DNA of 64,000 nucleotides from Clostridium hydrogenum. Lineage in GTDB: Bacteria > Bacillota > Clostridia > Clostridiales > Clostridiaceae. The stretch is from assembly GCF_021432385.1 (NCBI RefSeq), contig NZ_JAEACT010000002.1:2779501-2843500 (forward strand). Reading direction: 5' to 3'. Below the pieces are notes generated by a model. That model was not told the DNA's origin and made no database searches. It worked only from the letters and a program-made list of their open reading frames with translations. This document shows, in pieces, positions 24,655-32,740 of this stretch. A program made the position numbers and the translations under genes. Numbering within the stretch: the stretch's first letter is position 1; every line of letters starts with the position of its first letter.

Positions 24655-24710
24655 AAACCGTCTCTTCAATATTCTTACTTCTCTTCTAAACGATAAGGCA
24701 AGGATTAATG
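24655..24710. repeat. Partial copy of the flanking direct repeat
   Basis: AACCGTCTCTTCAATATTCT then TACTTCTCTTCTAAACG and ATAAGGCAAGGA repeats the start of the copy at 28350, then breaks off at the transposase fragment. Confidence 0.65.
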
Positions 24711-24715
24711 CTCCT

Positions 24716-25083
24716 TCATAGTTCAAGTGCCCTTTCTGCTTTTTCTTGTTCATAGTAGGCACCATCAGTAATAACTTGAACTTTTTCATCTTCCTTTTTC
24801 TTAGCAGCTAACGCTTTTATAACATCATCAGAAAAACTTGAATCACTATAAATATTCTGCTTTAAATCATAGTTGGTAATAATGCTTGATTCATCATTAA
24901 TTACTTCAACTATATTAGCAACGTAGCCAATGTTATCACCATATTTTTTTCTATAAGTAGCATCAGGATCAGTAGGATTTTGTAGACTTGTTGGGGATAT
25001 TTCCTTCCATGCATAACCTATATTTCCTATTGCACCTACAAATAAAAACTTATAATTTTTATAATTATCATGCCGTTTAGATA
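24716..25083 (-). pseudogene. Fragment of an IS1182-type transposase
   Basis: Directly after the stop of the alaS-like gene, in the same frame, an open stretch to a TGA at 24716 encodes YAWKEISPTSLQNPTDPDAT, YRKKYGDNIGYVANIVEV and QVITDGAYYEQEKAERALEL. DPDATYRxKYG, GYxANxVE and TDGAYY are typical of the catalytic middle of IS1182-family DDE transposases. There is no start codon and both ends of the protein are missing, so it is a dead remnant. Confidence 0.75.
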
Positions 25084-26943
25084 TTATTTACTAATAACTC
25101 CTTTAATTCTTCTAACTCCAGCAGAAGAAGATTGTTCTTTTTTAATACTGAACTTTCCTAATTTTGTAGTATCTTCTACATGAGGTCCTCCACATACTTC
25201 TCTACTCCAAACTCTCCCTTTGTTGTCTTTAATTGTATACACTTTAACTATATCAGGGTATTTATCCCAAAATTTACCTTCAACACCACTCTCTTTCGCT
25301 TCATTTTTAGACATCTCTGAAATATAGGTAACTGCTTTTGATGAAATTGCATCATTTACATATTTTTCCACTTGTGCTATCTGCTCTGGTGTAAGTTTTT
25401 CATCATGGTTAAAGTCAAACCTTAATCGTTCTGAAGTAATATTACTTCCTTTTTGATGAACATGATTACCCAAAACTTTCCTTAATCCAGCAAGTAATAA
25501 ATGAGCTACAGAATGTAGTGCTGTTGTTTCCGTCGATTGGTCAGCTAATCCACCTTTAAATTTACCCACAGAAGCTGTTCTACTCTTTTCTGCATGTTTT
25601 TTTGCTGCCTCTACATAAGATGCCTTGTTCTCCATGCTATATCCACTTTCAGTTAGGAATTCTTCCGTTAATTCCAAAGGAAAACCATATGTTTCGTAAA
25701 AATAAAATGCATCTGCACCTGTAACTTTGCCATTATTTTTAAGATGCTTTTGTATTTCAATTTCTCCTTGCTGCAATGTTTTATAGAAAAGTTTTTCTTC
25801 CTTATTTACTATTTCGATAACTTTCTTTTTATTACTAATCAAATCTTCATAAGCTGTTGCTTCATCTATATAAACTTCAGACAACTCACCCACAAAACTT
25901 CCTTGTATACCAATTTTTTTACCTGCACGAATTGCCCTTCTTAATAACCTTCTTGTTATATACCCTGCGTCACTATTTGCCGGCTCCGCACCATCATTGA
26001 TTAGAAAAGTAGCAGCTCTCACATGATCAAGTATGATTCTAAATGACTTTAAATCGTCAGTATAATCTTTTCCACTTAACTCCACTAGCTTTTTCTTAGG
26101 ATTAAGGAAGAACGCCGTATTATAAATATCCCTATCATCATTAAGAGCTGTTGCGACTCTTTCTAATCCGCCTCCATAATCAATATTGGGATTCTTCATT
26201 TTTACAAAACCTGTGTCTTGTTTTTTGTAACACATAAATACATTGTTCCCAATCTCTAAAAACCTCCCGCTATCAGAAGCAGGATGCTCCAGTGAATCAC
26301 CATCTGGTTCAAAATCATAGAACATTTCACTATCAGGCCCACCTGGTTCACCAACAGGCATATCTAAAGGACTTCCGGATCTACTCCACCAATTTTCTTT
26401 TTCATCATATAAAAATATTTTACCACCTCTAGATGTCCCATATTTATATGGATTATCTTCAATTATAGGTTCTATACCAACTGATTTGAATTTTTCTGAC
26501 CAGATTTGAATTGCTTCCGTATCTTTTTCTATATTCAAATCCTGACTTCCTTTAAAAACACTGATATATAGTCTATTAGGATCAATTCCCAATTCGTTAA
26601 TTTGCCAATTCCATATCGCATCGATTTGCTTATTCTTATAGTTATTTTCATTTGCTTTAAATTCCCATCGACCTATCATTTCAAAAAATGTTAAATGCGA
26701 GGTATCTCCTACTTCATCAATATCCACTGTTCTTAAGCATTTCTGAATATTTGTTATCTCATTACCTATTGGATGTTTTTCCCCCAATAAATATGGAACC
26801 ATAGGCTGCATTCCACTTCCAGTAAACAATGTTGAGGGATCATTTTCTGGTAACAAGCTAGAAGAAGGTACTTGACTAGCCCCTATTCTTTTCATGAAAT
26901 CAATATATGATTTTCTTAACTCATCTGGTGTCATTTTCACCAT
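25084..26943 (-). CDS. alaS: Alanyl-tRNA synthetase, short form
   Basis: This enzyme charges tRNA-Ala. In 619 residues it has the class II catalytic domain (FTGSGMQPMVPYLLG, GDTSHLTFFEMIGRWEF, RGG turn and NIDYGGGLERVA), the tRNA-recognition helices with GYITRRLLRRAIRAGKKIG, and the editing domain with HSVAH (about residue 480) and CGGPHVEDT. Typical bacterial AlaRS has about 875 residues; the C-terminal DHHA1/C-Ala domain is absent. The frame ends at a true stop right where a transposase fragment begins, so a truncation by insertion is possible. A T-box leader controls it. RBS GGAGG precedes ATG 26943. It may be a second, acquired AlaRS. Confidence 0.93.
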   Translation of the reverse strand: MVKMTPDELRKSYIDFMKRIGASQVPSSSLLPENDPSTLFTGSGMQPMVPYLLGEKHPIGNEITNIQKCLRTVDIDEVGDTSHLTFFEMIGRWEFKANENNYKNKQIDAIWNWQINELGIDPNRLYISVFKGSQDLNIEKDTEAIQIWSEKFKSVGIEPIIEDNPYKYGTSRGGKIFLYDEKENWWSRSGSPLDMPVGEPGGPDSEMFYDFEPDGDSLEHPASDSGRFLEIGNNVFMCYKKQDTGFVKMKNPNIDYGGGLERVATALNDDRDIYNTAFFLNPKKKLVELSGKDYTDDLKSFRIILDHVRAATFLINDGAEPANSDAGYITRRLLRRAIRAGKKIGIQGSFVGELSEVYIDEATAYEDLISNKKKVIEIVNKEEKLFYKTLQQGEIEIQKHLKNNGKVTGADAFYFYETYGFPLELTEEFLTESGYSMENKASYVEAAKKHAEKSRTASVGKFKGGLADQSTETTALHSVAHLLLAGLRKVLGNHVHQKGSNITSERLRFDFNHDEKLTPEQIAQVEKYVNDAISSKAVTYISEMSKNEAKESGVEGKFWDKYPDIVKVYTIKDNKGRVWSREVCGGPHVEDTTKLGKFSIKKEQSSSAGVRRIKGVISK

Positions 26944-26977
26944 TTTTAATACCTCCGTTTTATTTATTTTCTCAAAA

Positions 26978-27245
26978 CAAAAAAGCCCTAAGCTGACATT
27001 TTTATTGTCAACTTAGGGCGAACTATCATTTCCGTGTTACCACCTAATTTCAGATTTCTCTGCACTCTATCAATACGGGATATATCCGATATTGTTTCCT
27101 GAATAACGGTGGAATTCCGTTGAAGCCTACTAAGATTTTTCCGTTCGGTTCACAGCTCCGAGACTGCTTCAATATTAGATCAATGAAGATTCACACCAAC
27201 CATCTTCTCTCTGTGAAATCCCTAATACTTACTATTCCTCATCAT
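26978..27245 (-). ncRNA. T-box riboswitch (alanine specifier candidate GCA)
   Basis: On the minus strand the leader has stem I elements (ATAGTAAGTATT, GAGAGAAGATGG, GGTTGGTGTGAATC), a specifier-like TTGAAGCAGTC giving GCA (Ala), then the conserved T-box AGGTGGTAACACGG followed by TTCGCCCTAAGTTGAC, which forms the terminator CCTAAGTTGAC...GTCAGCTTAGGG with TTTTTTG. Uncharged tRNA-Ala would stabilise the antiterminator and turn on the synthetase gene 37 bp downstream. Specifier choice is by eye; the T-box itself is certain. Confidence 0.93.
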
Positions 27246-27362
27246 AGCCTTTTGTTTTAAGTTAAATCAATACTATCACACTCAACTTGCTCTGTCAATT
27301 TAATTTTCCTGTTTTTTTATACAAAATAAGTCTCTCCATTCTGACATCAGCTTTGATGTTAT

Positions 27363-27622
27363 TTATATCATCCCAAAATGTTTTAACGCATCAACAATCG
27401 CCTTTTCCTTTTCACCTGTGAAATATAAAGATTAAAAACCTTCAATCCATGATCTTTCAACACATAATTTTTTATCTTAGCATAAGTAGCTTTGCTCTCA
27501 GCTGATGTCACATCCAACTCATCCAAGTCAAAATCAACCGCAATCCTATCATTCGGTTTTTGTTGGGACAAAAGAGCAACCGTCTCAACGTGGTTTGAAC
27601 TATTGAAAGAAATAAACTTCAT
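27363..27622 (-). pseudogene. C-terminal fragment of an RNA-methyltransferase-type protein
   Basis: The frame from 27622 encodes SSNHVETVALLSQQKPNDRI, then LDELDVTSAESKATYAKIKN and LKVFNLYISQVKRK, and then shifts; the other frame continues with EKEKAIVDALKHFGMI and a stop at 27363. HVETVxLLS is the end of RlmD/RumA-type uracil-5 methyltransferases and the rest is an extension I associate with clostridial relatives. A frameshift or deletion after VKRK and loss of the whole catalytic part make it dead. Family assignment from memory of motifs. Confidence 0.5.
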
Positions 27623-27696
27623 ATCTAAATCATTTTTATCAAAAGAATTTTCATTCTACAAAATTAACAGCATACTTTTTCAATAAAATTTCCTAA

Positions 27697-28062
27697 TCAT
27701 ATAGTAATATAAAATAATATATATTTTTCCTTATAACATAAAAATCCTGAGTTGTGATATGTATTTTGTAAGTCTTCAACTAACTCCCATGTAATACAAG
27801 TATTCTTCGCTGCAAGCTCTGGATGTAAAACTGTATCTTCATCAAGTTCTCGATTAAAAAAAGCGTGATAACCTCTATCATATTTTTTATGCTTTTTATT
27901 TGTATATACTTTTATATAAAATCCATTTCTATCAAAAATATTCCATTCATTATACCAACTATCAACATCATGTTTAAAAGCAAAATGAACAAGCTTTCTC
28001 CATTGTTCATTAGTTAATGTTAAAAGTTTATAGTTATTTCTTCTCTTTGATAATGGGATTTA
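27697..28062 (-). pseudogene. Unidentified gene fragment without start
   Basis: A stop-to-stop frame of about 121 codons lacks a usable start. It encodes a protein-like sequence (LTNEQWRKLVHFAFKHDVDS, FDRNGFYIKVYTNKKHKKYD, WELVEDLQNTYHNSGF), with aromatic and charged composition unlike random AT-rich frames. I do not recognise the family. It lies between the methyltransferase fragment and the right-hand direct repeat, in a graveyard of fragments. The remaining stretch 28063-28349 holds no gene I can support. Confidence 0.4.
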
Positions 28063-28349
28063 TATGTGCTACGATTGGGGGATATTTCATGCTTTTTGTG
28101 GGATAATCAGTATATATGTTACATATTTTTAGGATGGATAAAAAATATGGATATGATCAAAGATGAGCCAAGGAATCAAATTAGAAGAATTGCAAAGCTT
28201 CATGAAAGACACTAATTCTATTTCATACGAAAAAAAATATAAGTTAGCAACATCAAGCTTATTTTTACATTATTTACTTAAGAAAACACCATAGGCTATA
28301 AAATAGAAACTCAAAAGTACTCCTTTATTTCACATCAACATTTATCAAA

Positions 28350-28511
28350 ATTTATTTAAATCGTCTCTTCAATATTCTTACTTCTCTTCTAAACGGTAAG
28401 GCAAGGAATACTTTTCTCCGTTAACTCTACAAAAGTAGATAATTTAATTTTTTCGTAATGGAGCTGTTTCAATTGCTCGCTGACGCTTTGGCTATTTGAA
28501 CTTGCAGAACA
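28350..28511. repeat. Direct repeat B flanking the alaS module (right)
   Basis: It repeats the sequences at 24490-24622 and 24655-24710 in the same orientation, including AATCGTCTCTTCAATATTCT, AAACGGTAAGGCAAGGAATA and AATGGAGCTGTTTCAATTGC. Together the copies flank about 3.7 kb. Confidence 0.75.
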
Positions 28512-28563
28512 AATTCTATGGGTTTGGGCTTTAGCCCATGTAGGTTCGTGAAACTCTTATTAG

Positions 28564-28664
28564 AGATAAAACGCTTGAAACTTCAAAATTAATTTGTATC
28601 AAAATGCCGTCTTCTAGGCATCATGATACAAATTGATTTTGGTAGTTGAACTGGTATATCTATA
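28564..28664. repeat. ~100-bp hairpin repeat, GATAAACC subtype
   Basis: GAGATAAAACGCTTGAAACT and its partner AGTTGAACTGGTATATCTAT form the outer stem; inner arms AATTAATTTGTATCAAAATG and CATCATGATACAAATTGATT pair around GCCGTCTTCTAGG. It ends at the stop codon of the gene at 28665. Confidence 0.75.
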
Positions 28665-29684
28665 CTAATCCCTGTTGTAACATTTCTGTAATACTGTTGA
28701 TAATAATAGCAATATTGTTCCAAAACCTATTAGAAATATCAAAGATGTAATACCTTTTGTAAGAGTATCATTACTTTCAATATAAGTAGTAAATTTAATT
28801 ATCCATCTTGTTGGCGTAATGTTACTTATAATTTTAAGTCCATTAGGCATGTTATTTACTGATAAAAATCCACCACCAAGTAGAGTAGTAAGAAGTGCTA
28901 GGCTGGATGCTGTTATACTTGCTTTGAGTTCAGTTTTAAATGCAGCTGCCATAAAAGTTCCAAAAGCTGTTGAAATAAATGTCAGTAGCAAACTAATTAA
29001 TAAAAAATTAGTTATAGTTATACCTATATTTATATTAAATATTCTAATAACTGCTGCAGATGCAAGTAATTGTGTGTACGTTATAATATAATTGTATATT
29101 AAATTTCCTAAAATATATTTTGAAATCTTATTTGTGGAATATCTGATACGTGTTAAAATACCATTTTCCTTATCCCTTATCATAATCACTGCTGTCATTG
29201 TAGTTGTTATGAATAGACACATTATTATAAATCCCATTATCCTTTCGGCTGTACTCATTTGATTTTTAAATAGTTCGTTTGAAAATTTCTGAAGTTTAAT
29301 TGGCTGATTACTAGTTGAATAGTAATTTAATAATTTTTTTGAAGCTAGGTATATACTATTTTTTTCCGAATAAACAACCTTACTTTGTCCTTTAAAATCA
29401 AGTATTGCTGCATATTTTCCCATAATCAAGTCTGTTTGTATGCTTTTTTTGTCCGCATTTTCTACTTTTATATCTTTTGTATTTTTTAAAAGCTTTATTA
29501 TTCTAACATTGCCCTTTGAATTTACATTGCCAATTATTCCAAAAGTATAAGATGGTTTCATAAATGAATTTGAAATAATAGTTAATACTATTGCTACAGT
29601 TGGTATCATTATATATAGTACAAATTTTAATTTATTTTTTGTTTCTCTTTTAAAGTTGTTTTTTATTATTAACAATATCCCCAT
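28665..29684 (-). CDS. ABC-2 type transporter permease
   Basis: The 339-residue protein has one N-terminal helix, an extracellular domain of about 120 residues (with YTFGIIGNVNSKGNVRII), then five or six helices, the ABC2_membrane_3 arrangement. It follows the other permease (stop/start overlap by one base) and an ATPase gene. Such three-gene sets export peptides, lipids or antibiotics. The whole unit appears to be under the PadR regulator at 31581. Confidence 0.85.
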   Translation of the reverse strand: MGILLIIKNNFKRETKNKLKFVLYIMIPTVAIVLTIISNSFMKPSYTFGIIGNVNSKGNVRIIKLLKNTKDIKVENADKKSIQTDLIMGKYAAILDFKGQSKVVYSEKNSIYLASKKLLNYYSTSNQPIKLQKFSNELFKNQMSTAERIMGFIIMCLFITTTMTAVIMIRDKENGILTRIRYSTNKISKYILGNLIYNYIITYTQLLASAAVIRIFNINIGITITNFLLISLLLTFISTAFGTFMAAAFKTELKASITASSLALLTTLLGGGFLSVNNMPNGLKIISNITPTRWIIKFTTYIESNDTLTKGITSLIFLIGFGTILLLLSTVLQKCYNRD

Positions 29685-30430
29685 TACAAAAATGCCTCCT
29701 TTTTAAAAAATTTAATTGAAAATAAGGTAAATATCAGTGCAACCGTTAAAGTAATAATTATAGACATAAAATAAAATGAATAATCATTATCATATATCAT
29801 TGAAATAAGTCCCTTATTAATCCACATTAAGGGTGAAATATAACTTATTGTTTCAAAAGTTTTCCCAAGTGAACCAACAGGAAAAAATGCACCTCCAAGC
29901 ATTCCAAATAGGCATATTGGTATATTAATTATATTTTTTATTGTATTAAAGTTTTTAAAACATAATCCAATAAAAATTCCAATAGCTACTGACATAAAAC
30001 TTTCACTTGCCAATAACAATGCTACATTCAATAGCTTTCCTTTAAATTGCAGATTAAATAAAAACTTTACAATAAATAAAACTATAACGTTCCATAAACT
30101 CATGGATACAGCTCCACTTATTATTTTCGAAAGCAATATTTCCGTTTTCCTCAAAGGAGCTGATATAAATCTAAATGAAACTTTAAAATTACTTTCTTCT
30201 CTTGCAACATACATCATTGTTATTATACCCATAAATGTAGTTAGCGGAATTATTACTAATGCATAATAATTAAATGATGATATTCCAATTCTATTATCAA
30301 ATAGTTTACTTGTAATGTATCCTAAAATTCCAATAAGCATGATTGGAAATATAACACTATAGCCAATTATAAACGAGTCCTTTAGTCTTCTTTTTATATT
30401 AAAATTAAATAGAACAATAAAATTTTTCAT
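29684..30430 (-). CDS. ABC-2 type transporter permease
   Basis: The protein has 248 residues with six hydrophobic segments and no large extracellular domain, typical of ABC2_membrane permeases such as the DrrB/NatB type. LLGGAFFPVGSLG-like sequence (LGGAFFPVGSLGKTFETISY) before the last helices is a family hallmark. It probably forms a heterodimer with the product of 28665. It starts 45 bp after the ATPase stop. Confidence 0.85.
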   Translation of the reverse strand: MKNFIVLFNFNIKRRLKDSFIIGYSVIFPIMLIGILGYITSKLFDNRIGISSFNYYALVIIPLTTFMGIITMMYVAREESNFKVSFRFISAPLRKTEILLSKIISGAVSMSLWNVIVLFIVKFLFNLQFKGKLLNVALLLASESFMSVAIGIFIGLCFKNFNTIKNIINIPICLFGMLGGAFFPVGSLGKTFETISYISPLMWINKGLISMIYDNDYSFYFMSIIITLTVALIFTLFSIKFFKKEAFL

Positions 30431-30475
30431 TTTCTCACTCCTATATATACTTTCCTGATTTTTAACAGAGATAAT

Positions 30476-31222
30476 TTAATCTCTTAACTCTTTGCCCGTT
30501 AAATATAAAAATATATCTTCCAGAGTACCTTTTCCAATTTTTCTGTACTTATCTTTTATCTTTTCCTTATTTCCTTCTCCTACAATTTCGCCTTTGTCTA
30601 TAATAACAAGCCTAGAACATATCTCCTCAACTTCTTCCATATAGTGAGATGTATAAATAATAGTCGTTCCCATAAAATTAAGCTTTTTTATTGCCTCCAA
30701 AATATTGTTTCTTGATTGTGGATCTATTCCAACAGTTGGTTCGTCCATTATAATCAGTTTAGGCTTGTGAGCTATTCCACACGCTATATTTAACCTTCTT
30801 TTCATTCCACCAGAAAAAGCGTCAGGATACTCCTTTCTCCTTTCCCAAAGCCCCACAAACTCTAAAGCAGTTTTCACAGCCTCCTTAAGCTCCTTTCCTT
30901 TAAAGCCATATAGAGAACAAAAAAATTTTACATTATCATAAGCAGTTAAATCTGAGAAGTATGCAAAATCTTGTGGAACAACTCCAAGACTATTTTTAAA
31001 CTTATCAATGTTCAATTTTATATCTTTACTATAAAAATCTATATTTCCTCCATCTGAAGTAGCTACTGTTGATATAATATTTATTGTTGTACTCTTTCCC
31101 GCTCCATTGGGCCCTAGAAATCCAAGAATTTCCCCTTCATTAACATAAAATGATAATCCCTTAACTACTTCTTTTCCATCATAAGATTTTTTTAAATTTT
31201 TTACTTCTAATATTTTCTCCAT
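30476..31222 (-). CDS. ABC transporter ATP-binding protein (DrrA/CcmA-like)
   Basis: About 248 residues. Walker A is GFLGPNGAGKST, Q-loop VVPQDFAYF, signature FSGGMKRRLNIACG, Walker B LIIMDEPTVGIDP, and switch His TSHYMEEVE. It powers the permeases at 29684 and 28665. ATG 31222 (MEKILEVKNL) with GGAGG is used rather than the longer frame at 31300. The upstream sequence, including a palindromic PadR-like operator (31264-31279), would otherwise be coding. Confidence 0.93.
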   Translation of the reverse strand: MEKILEVKNLKKSYDGKEVVKGLSFYVNEGEILGFLGPNGAGKSTTINIISTVATSDGGNIDFYSKDIKLNIDKFKNSLGVVPQDFAYFSDLTAYDNVKFFCSLYGFKGKELKEAVKTALEFVGLWERRKEYPDAFSGGMKRRLNIACGIAHKPKLIIMDEPTVGIDPQSRNNILEAIKKLNFMGTTIIYTSHYMEEVEEICSRLVIIDKGEIVGEGNKEKIKDKYRKIGKGTLEDIFLYLTGKELRD

Positions 31223-31263
31223 TATTATTCCTCCATAAAAATTATTATATATACAACATTTAC

Positions 31264-31279
31264 TATCCAACATTGGATA
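31264..31279. promoter_or_regulatory. PadR operator candidate upstream of the ABC exporter
   Basis: TATCCAACATTGGATA is a 16-bp palindrome with two central mismatches, 42 bp before the ATPase start. Related palindromes lie upstream of the padR gene (32301-32346). Confidence 0.6.
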
Positions 31280-31311
31280 TATGCTGTAATAAAATTTCAT
31301 ATGGCTTTATA

Positions 31312-31410
31312 AAGGGTTACCGCACCGAAACTTAAGTTATACATGTTTCAAAATGCCATGTTCTGGGCATTATGAGGCATGCATAACTTAATAGTTGAGT
31401 CGGTAACCCT
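31312..31410. repeat. ~100-bp hairpin repeat, GGGTTACCG subtype
   Basis: AGGGTTACCG and CGGTAACCCT are exact complements. Interior arms AAGTTATACATGTTTCAAAA and a partner around AATGCC...GGCATT match the copy at 14299. It stands head-to-tail with another subtype at 31413. Confidence 0.75.
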
Positions 31411-31412
31411 AT

Positions 31413-31514
31413 AAAGATAAACCACTGTGAAACTTAAAATTTATTTGTACCAAAATGCCGTCTTCTGGGCATTATGGTGCACATGAATTTTAATAGTTGA
31501 AATGGTTTATCTAT
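31413..31514. repeat. ~100-bp hairpin repeat, GATAAACC subtype
   Basis: AAGATAAACCACTGTGAAAC pairs with TAGTTGAAATGGTTTATCTA. Its interior (CAAAATGCCGTCTTCTGGGC and ATTATGGTGCACATGAATTT) is nearly identical to 58418-58518. Confidence 0.75.
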
Positions 31515-31580
31515 AGACCCCATGAAATATTTAGATATCCATACATACCACACAAATTTAAGTCAATTATAATTTATGAA

Positions 31581-32291
31581 TTACTTTTTTAACATCAAAA
31601 TAAGCTCATCTATTTTTTCTTTTGCATTTTGGGGATTATTTACGATTTCTTCTTTTAATCTTTGTATTCTTTGGTTAATTTCTAAATCATTAATTTCAGC
31701 TTTTTCATCAAGTTCACCAAAATCAATATCCTTTATTATTTGTTCTTGTTTACTGCTTATATCTATATATCTGTCAACATCTTTTAATATTGCTTCATGC
31801 CACTTTATTTGATACTCCAGACTAGATATACTCATGTCAAAGGATATAATCTCTGCTTCCATGCTATTTTTATTTATCTTCATATTTTTCCAATATGTCC
31901 AATAGTCATATTTCTTTTTTAATTCCTTAATATGTTTTTTTATTATTTCTTTCACTTCATCTTTATTTATCCTATTAAACATTGTGTATATGAAAAGCTT
32001 ATCTGAACCCACACTTGCAATTTCCTTGCCTAATTCTTCTCTTAAAGCAATTTCAAGCTCTTCCCTGCCTTTTTCAGTTATTCCATATATTTTCCTAATT
32101 CTAGAACCAATCTTATCCTCTCTAGCCAGTTCAATACACTTGTCTTTTTCAAGCTTAGCTAAAGCATAATATATAGAGCCTGATTGAATTTTGGTCCACT
32201 TATCTAGCCCACTTACTTGAATAAACTTTTGTATTTCATAACCATGTGTCGGTTTTATACTTAAATAAAATAAAATTAATGCTTTTATCAT
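31581..32291 (-). CDS. PadR-family transcriptional regulator
   Basis: About 236 residues. The N-terminal PadR winged helix (IKALILFYLSIKPTHGYEIQ, GSIYYALAKLEKDKCI, RKIYGITEKGREELE) is followed by a long helical C-terminal domain with coiled-coil features (PadR subfamily 2). ATG 32291 has AAAGGAG; the upstream extension to 32402 would run through the operator. It precedes the ABC exporter unit in the same direction with two hairpin repeats between. It probably represses both. Confidence 0.88.
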   Translation of the reverse strand: MIKALILFYLSIKPTHGYEIQKFIQVSGLDKWTKIQSGSIYYALAKLEKDKCIELAREDKIGSRIRKIYGITEKGREELEIALREELGKEIASVGSDKLFIYTMFNRINKDEVKEIIKKHIKELKKKYDYWTYWKNMKINKNSMEAEIISFDMSISSLEYQIKWHEAILKDVDRYIDISSKQEQIIKDIDFGELDEKAEINDLEINQRIQRLKEEIVNNPQNAKEKIDELILMLKK

Positions 32292-32300
32292 TTTTTCTCC

Positions 32301-32346
32301 TTTATCCAACATTTGTGTAATTTCATTATATAACCAACGTTGGATA
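32301..32346. promoter_or_regulatory. PadR autoregulatory operators
   Basis: TAACCAACGTTGGATA (32331-32346) is a palindrome, and TTATCCAACATTTG at 32302 is a second half-related site. Both share TATCCAAC with the site before the ABC ATPase gene. Confidence 0.6.
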
Positions 32347-32411
32347 TAGTCAATACGATTATAAAATTTCTTTACAAATTCTATATAACATCTTAATTGC
32401 AAAATATTAAC

Positions 32412-32740
32412 GTGACTGCCGCAATAAGCTTATTTAATACGTAACATAAAATTATTGCGAACCTTTATTCAGAGTACAGAGTACAGATGACAGAGTACAA
32501 TTAAGGATGATTTACCTTTCCTTACGTTAGGTAAATCCTAAACTTATATGTTGTCAGCTTCGCTGAACAACATTAATGGCGCGATTGCGTAAGCATTAAA
32601 AAATAAGTTTTAAGATTTTCTGTAGCAAAGCGGAAGAAAATCATCCTTCACTGTACTTTGTACTCTGTACTCCGTACTCTGTCTTTTGGTTCGCAATCTT
32701 TAATAATTGTGTATAAAATAAATTTAGTGTGCCAGCTCCA
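32412..32740. repeat. Nested repeat: cloverleaf copy 3 inside an outer inverted repeat
   Basis: The outer ends GTGACTGCCGCA and GTGTGCCAGCTCC are degenerate versions of the 16448 element; ATTGCGAACC and GGTTCGCAAT mark the border of the inner cloverleaf (about 32467-32690). The right end touches the helicase stop codon. Relative to 16448 the inner unit is inverted. Confidence 0.78.

Noticed and set aside
28166..28295. Short plus-strand frame beginning MSQGIKLEEL
   Set aside because: It has 43 codons, no clear ribosome binding site and lies in a region of decayed fragments; I cannot support it.
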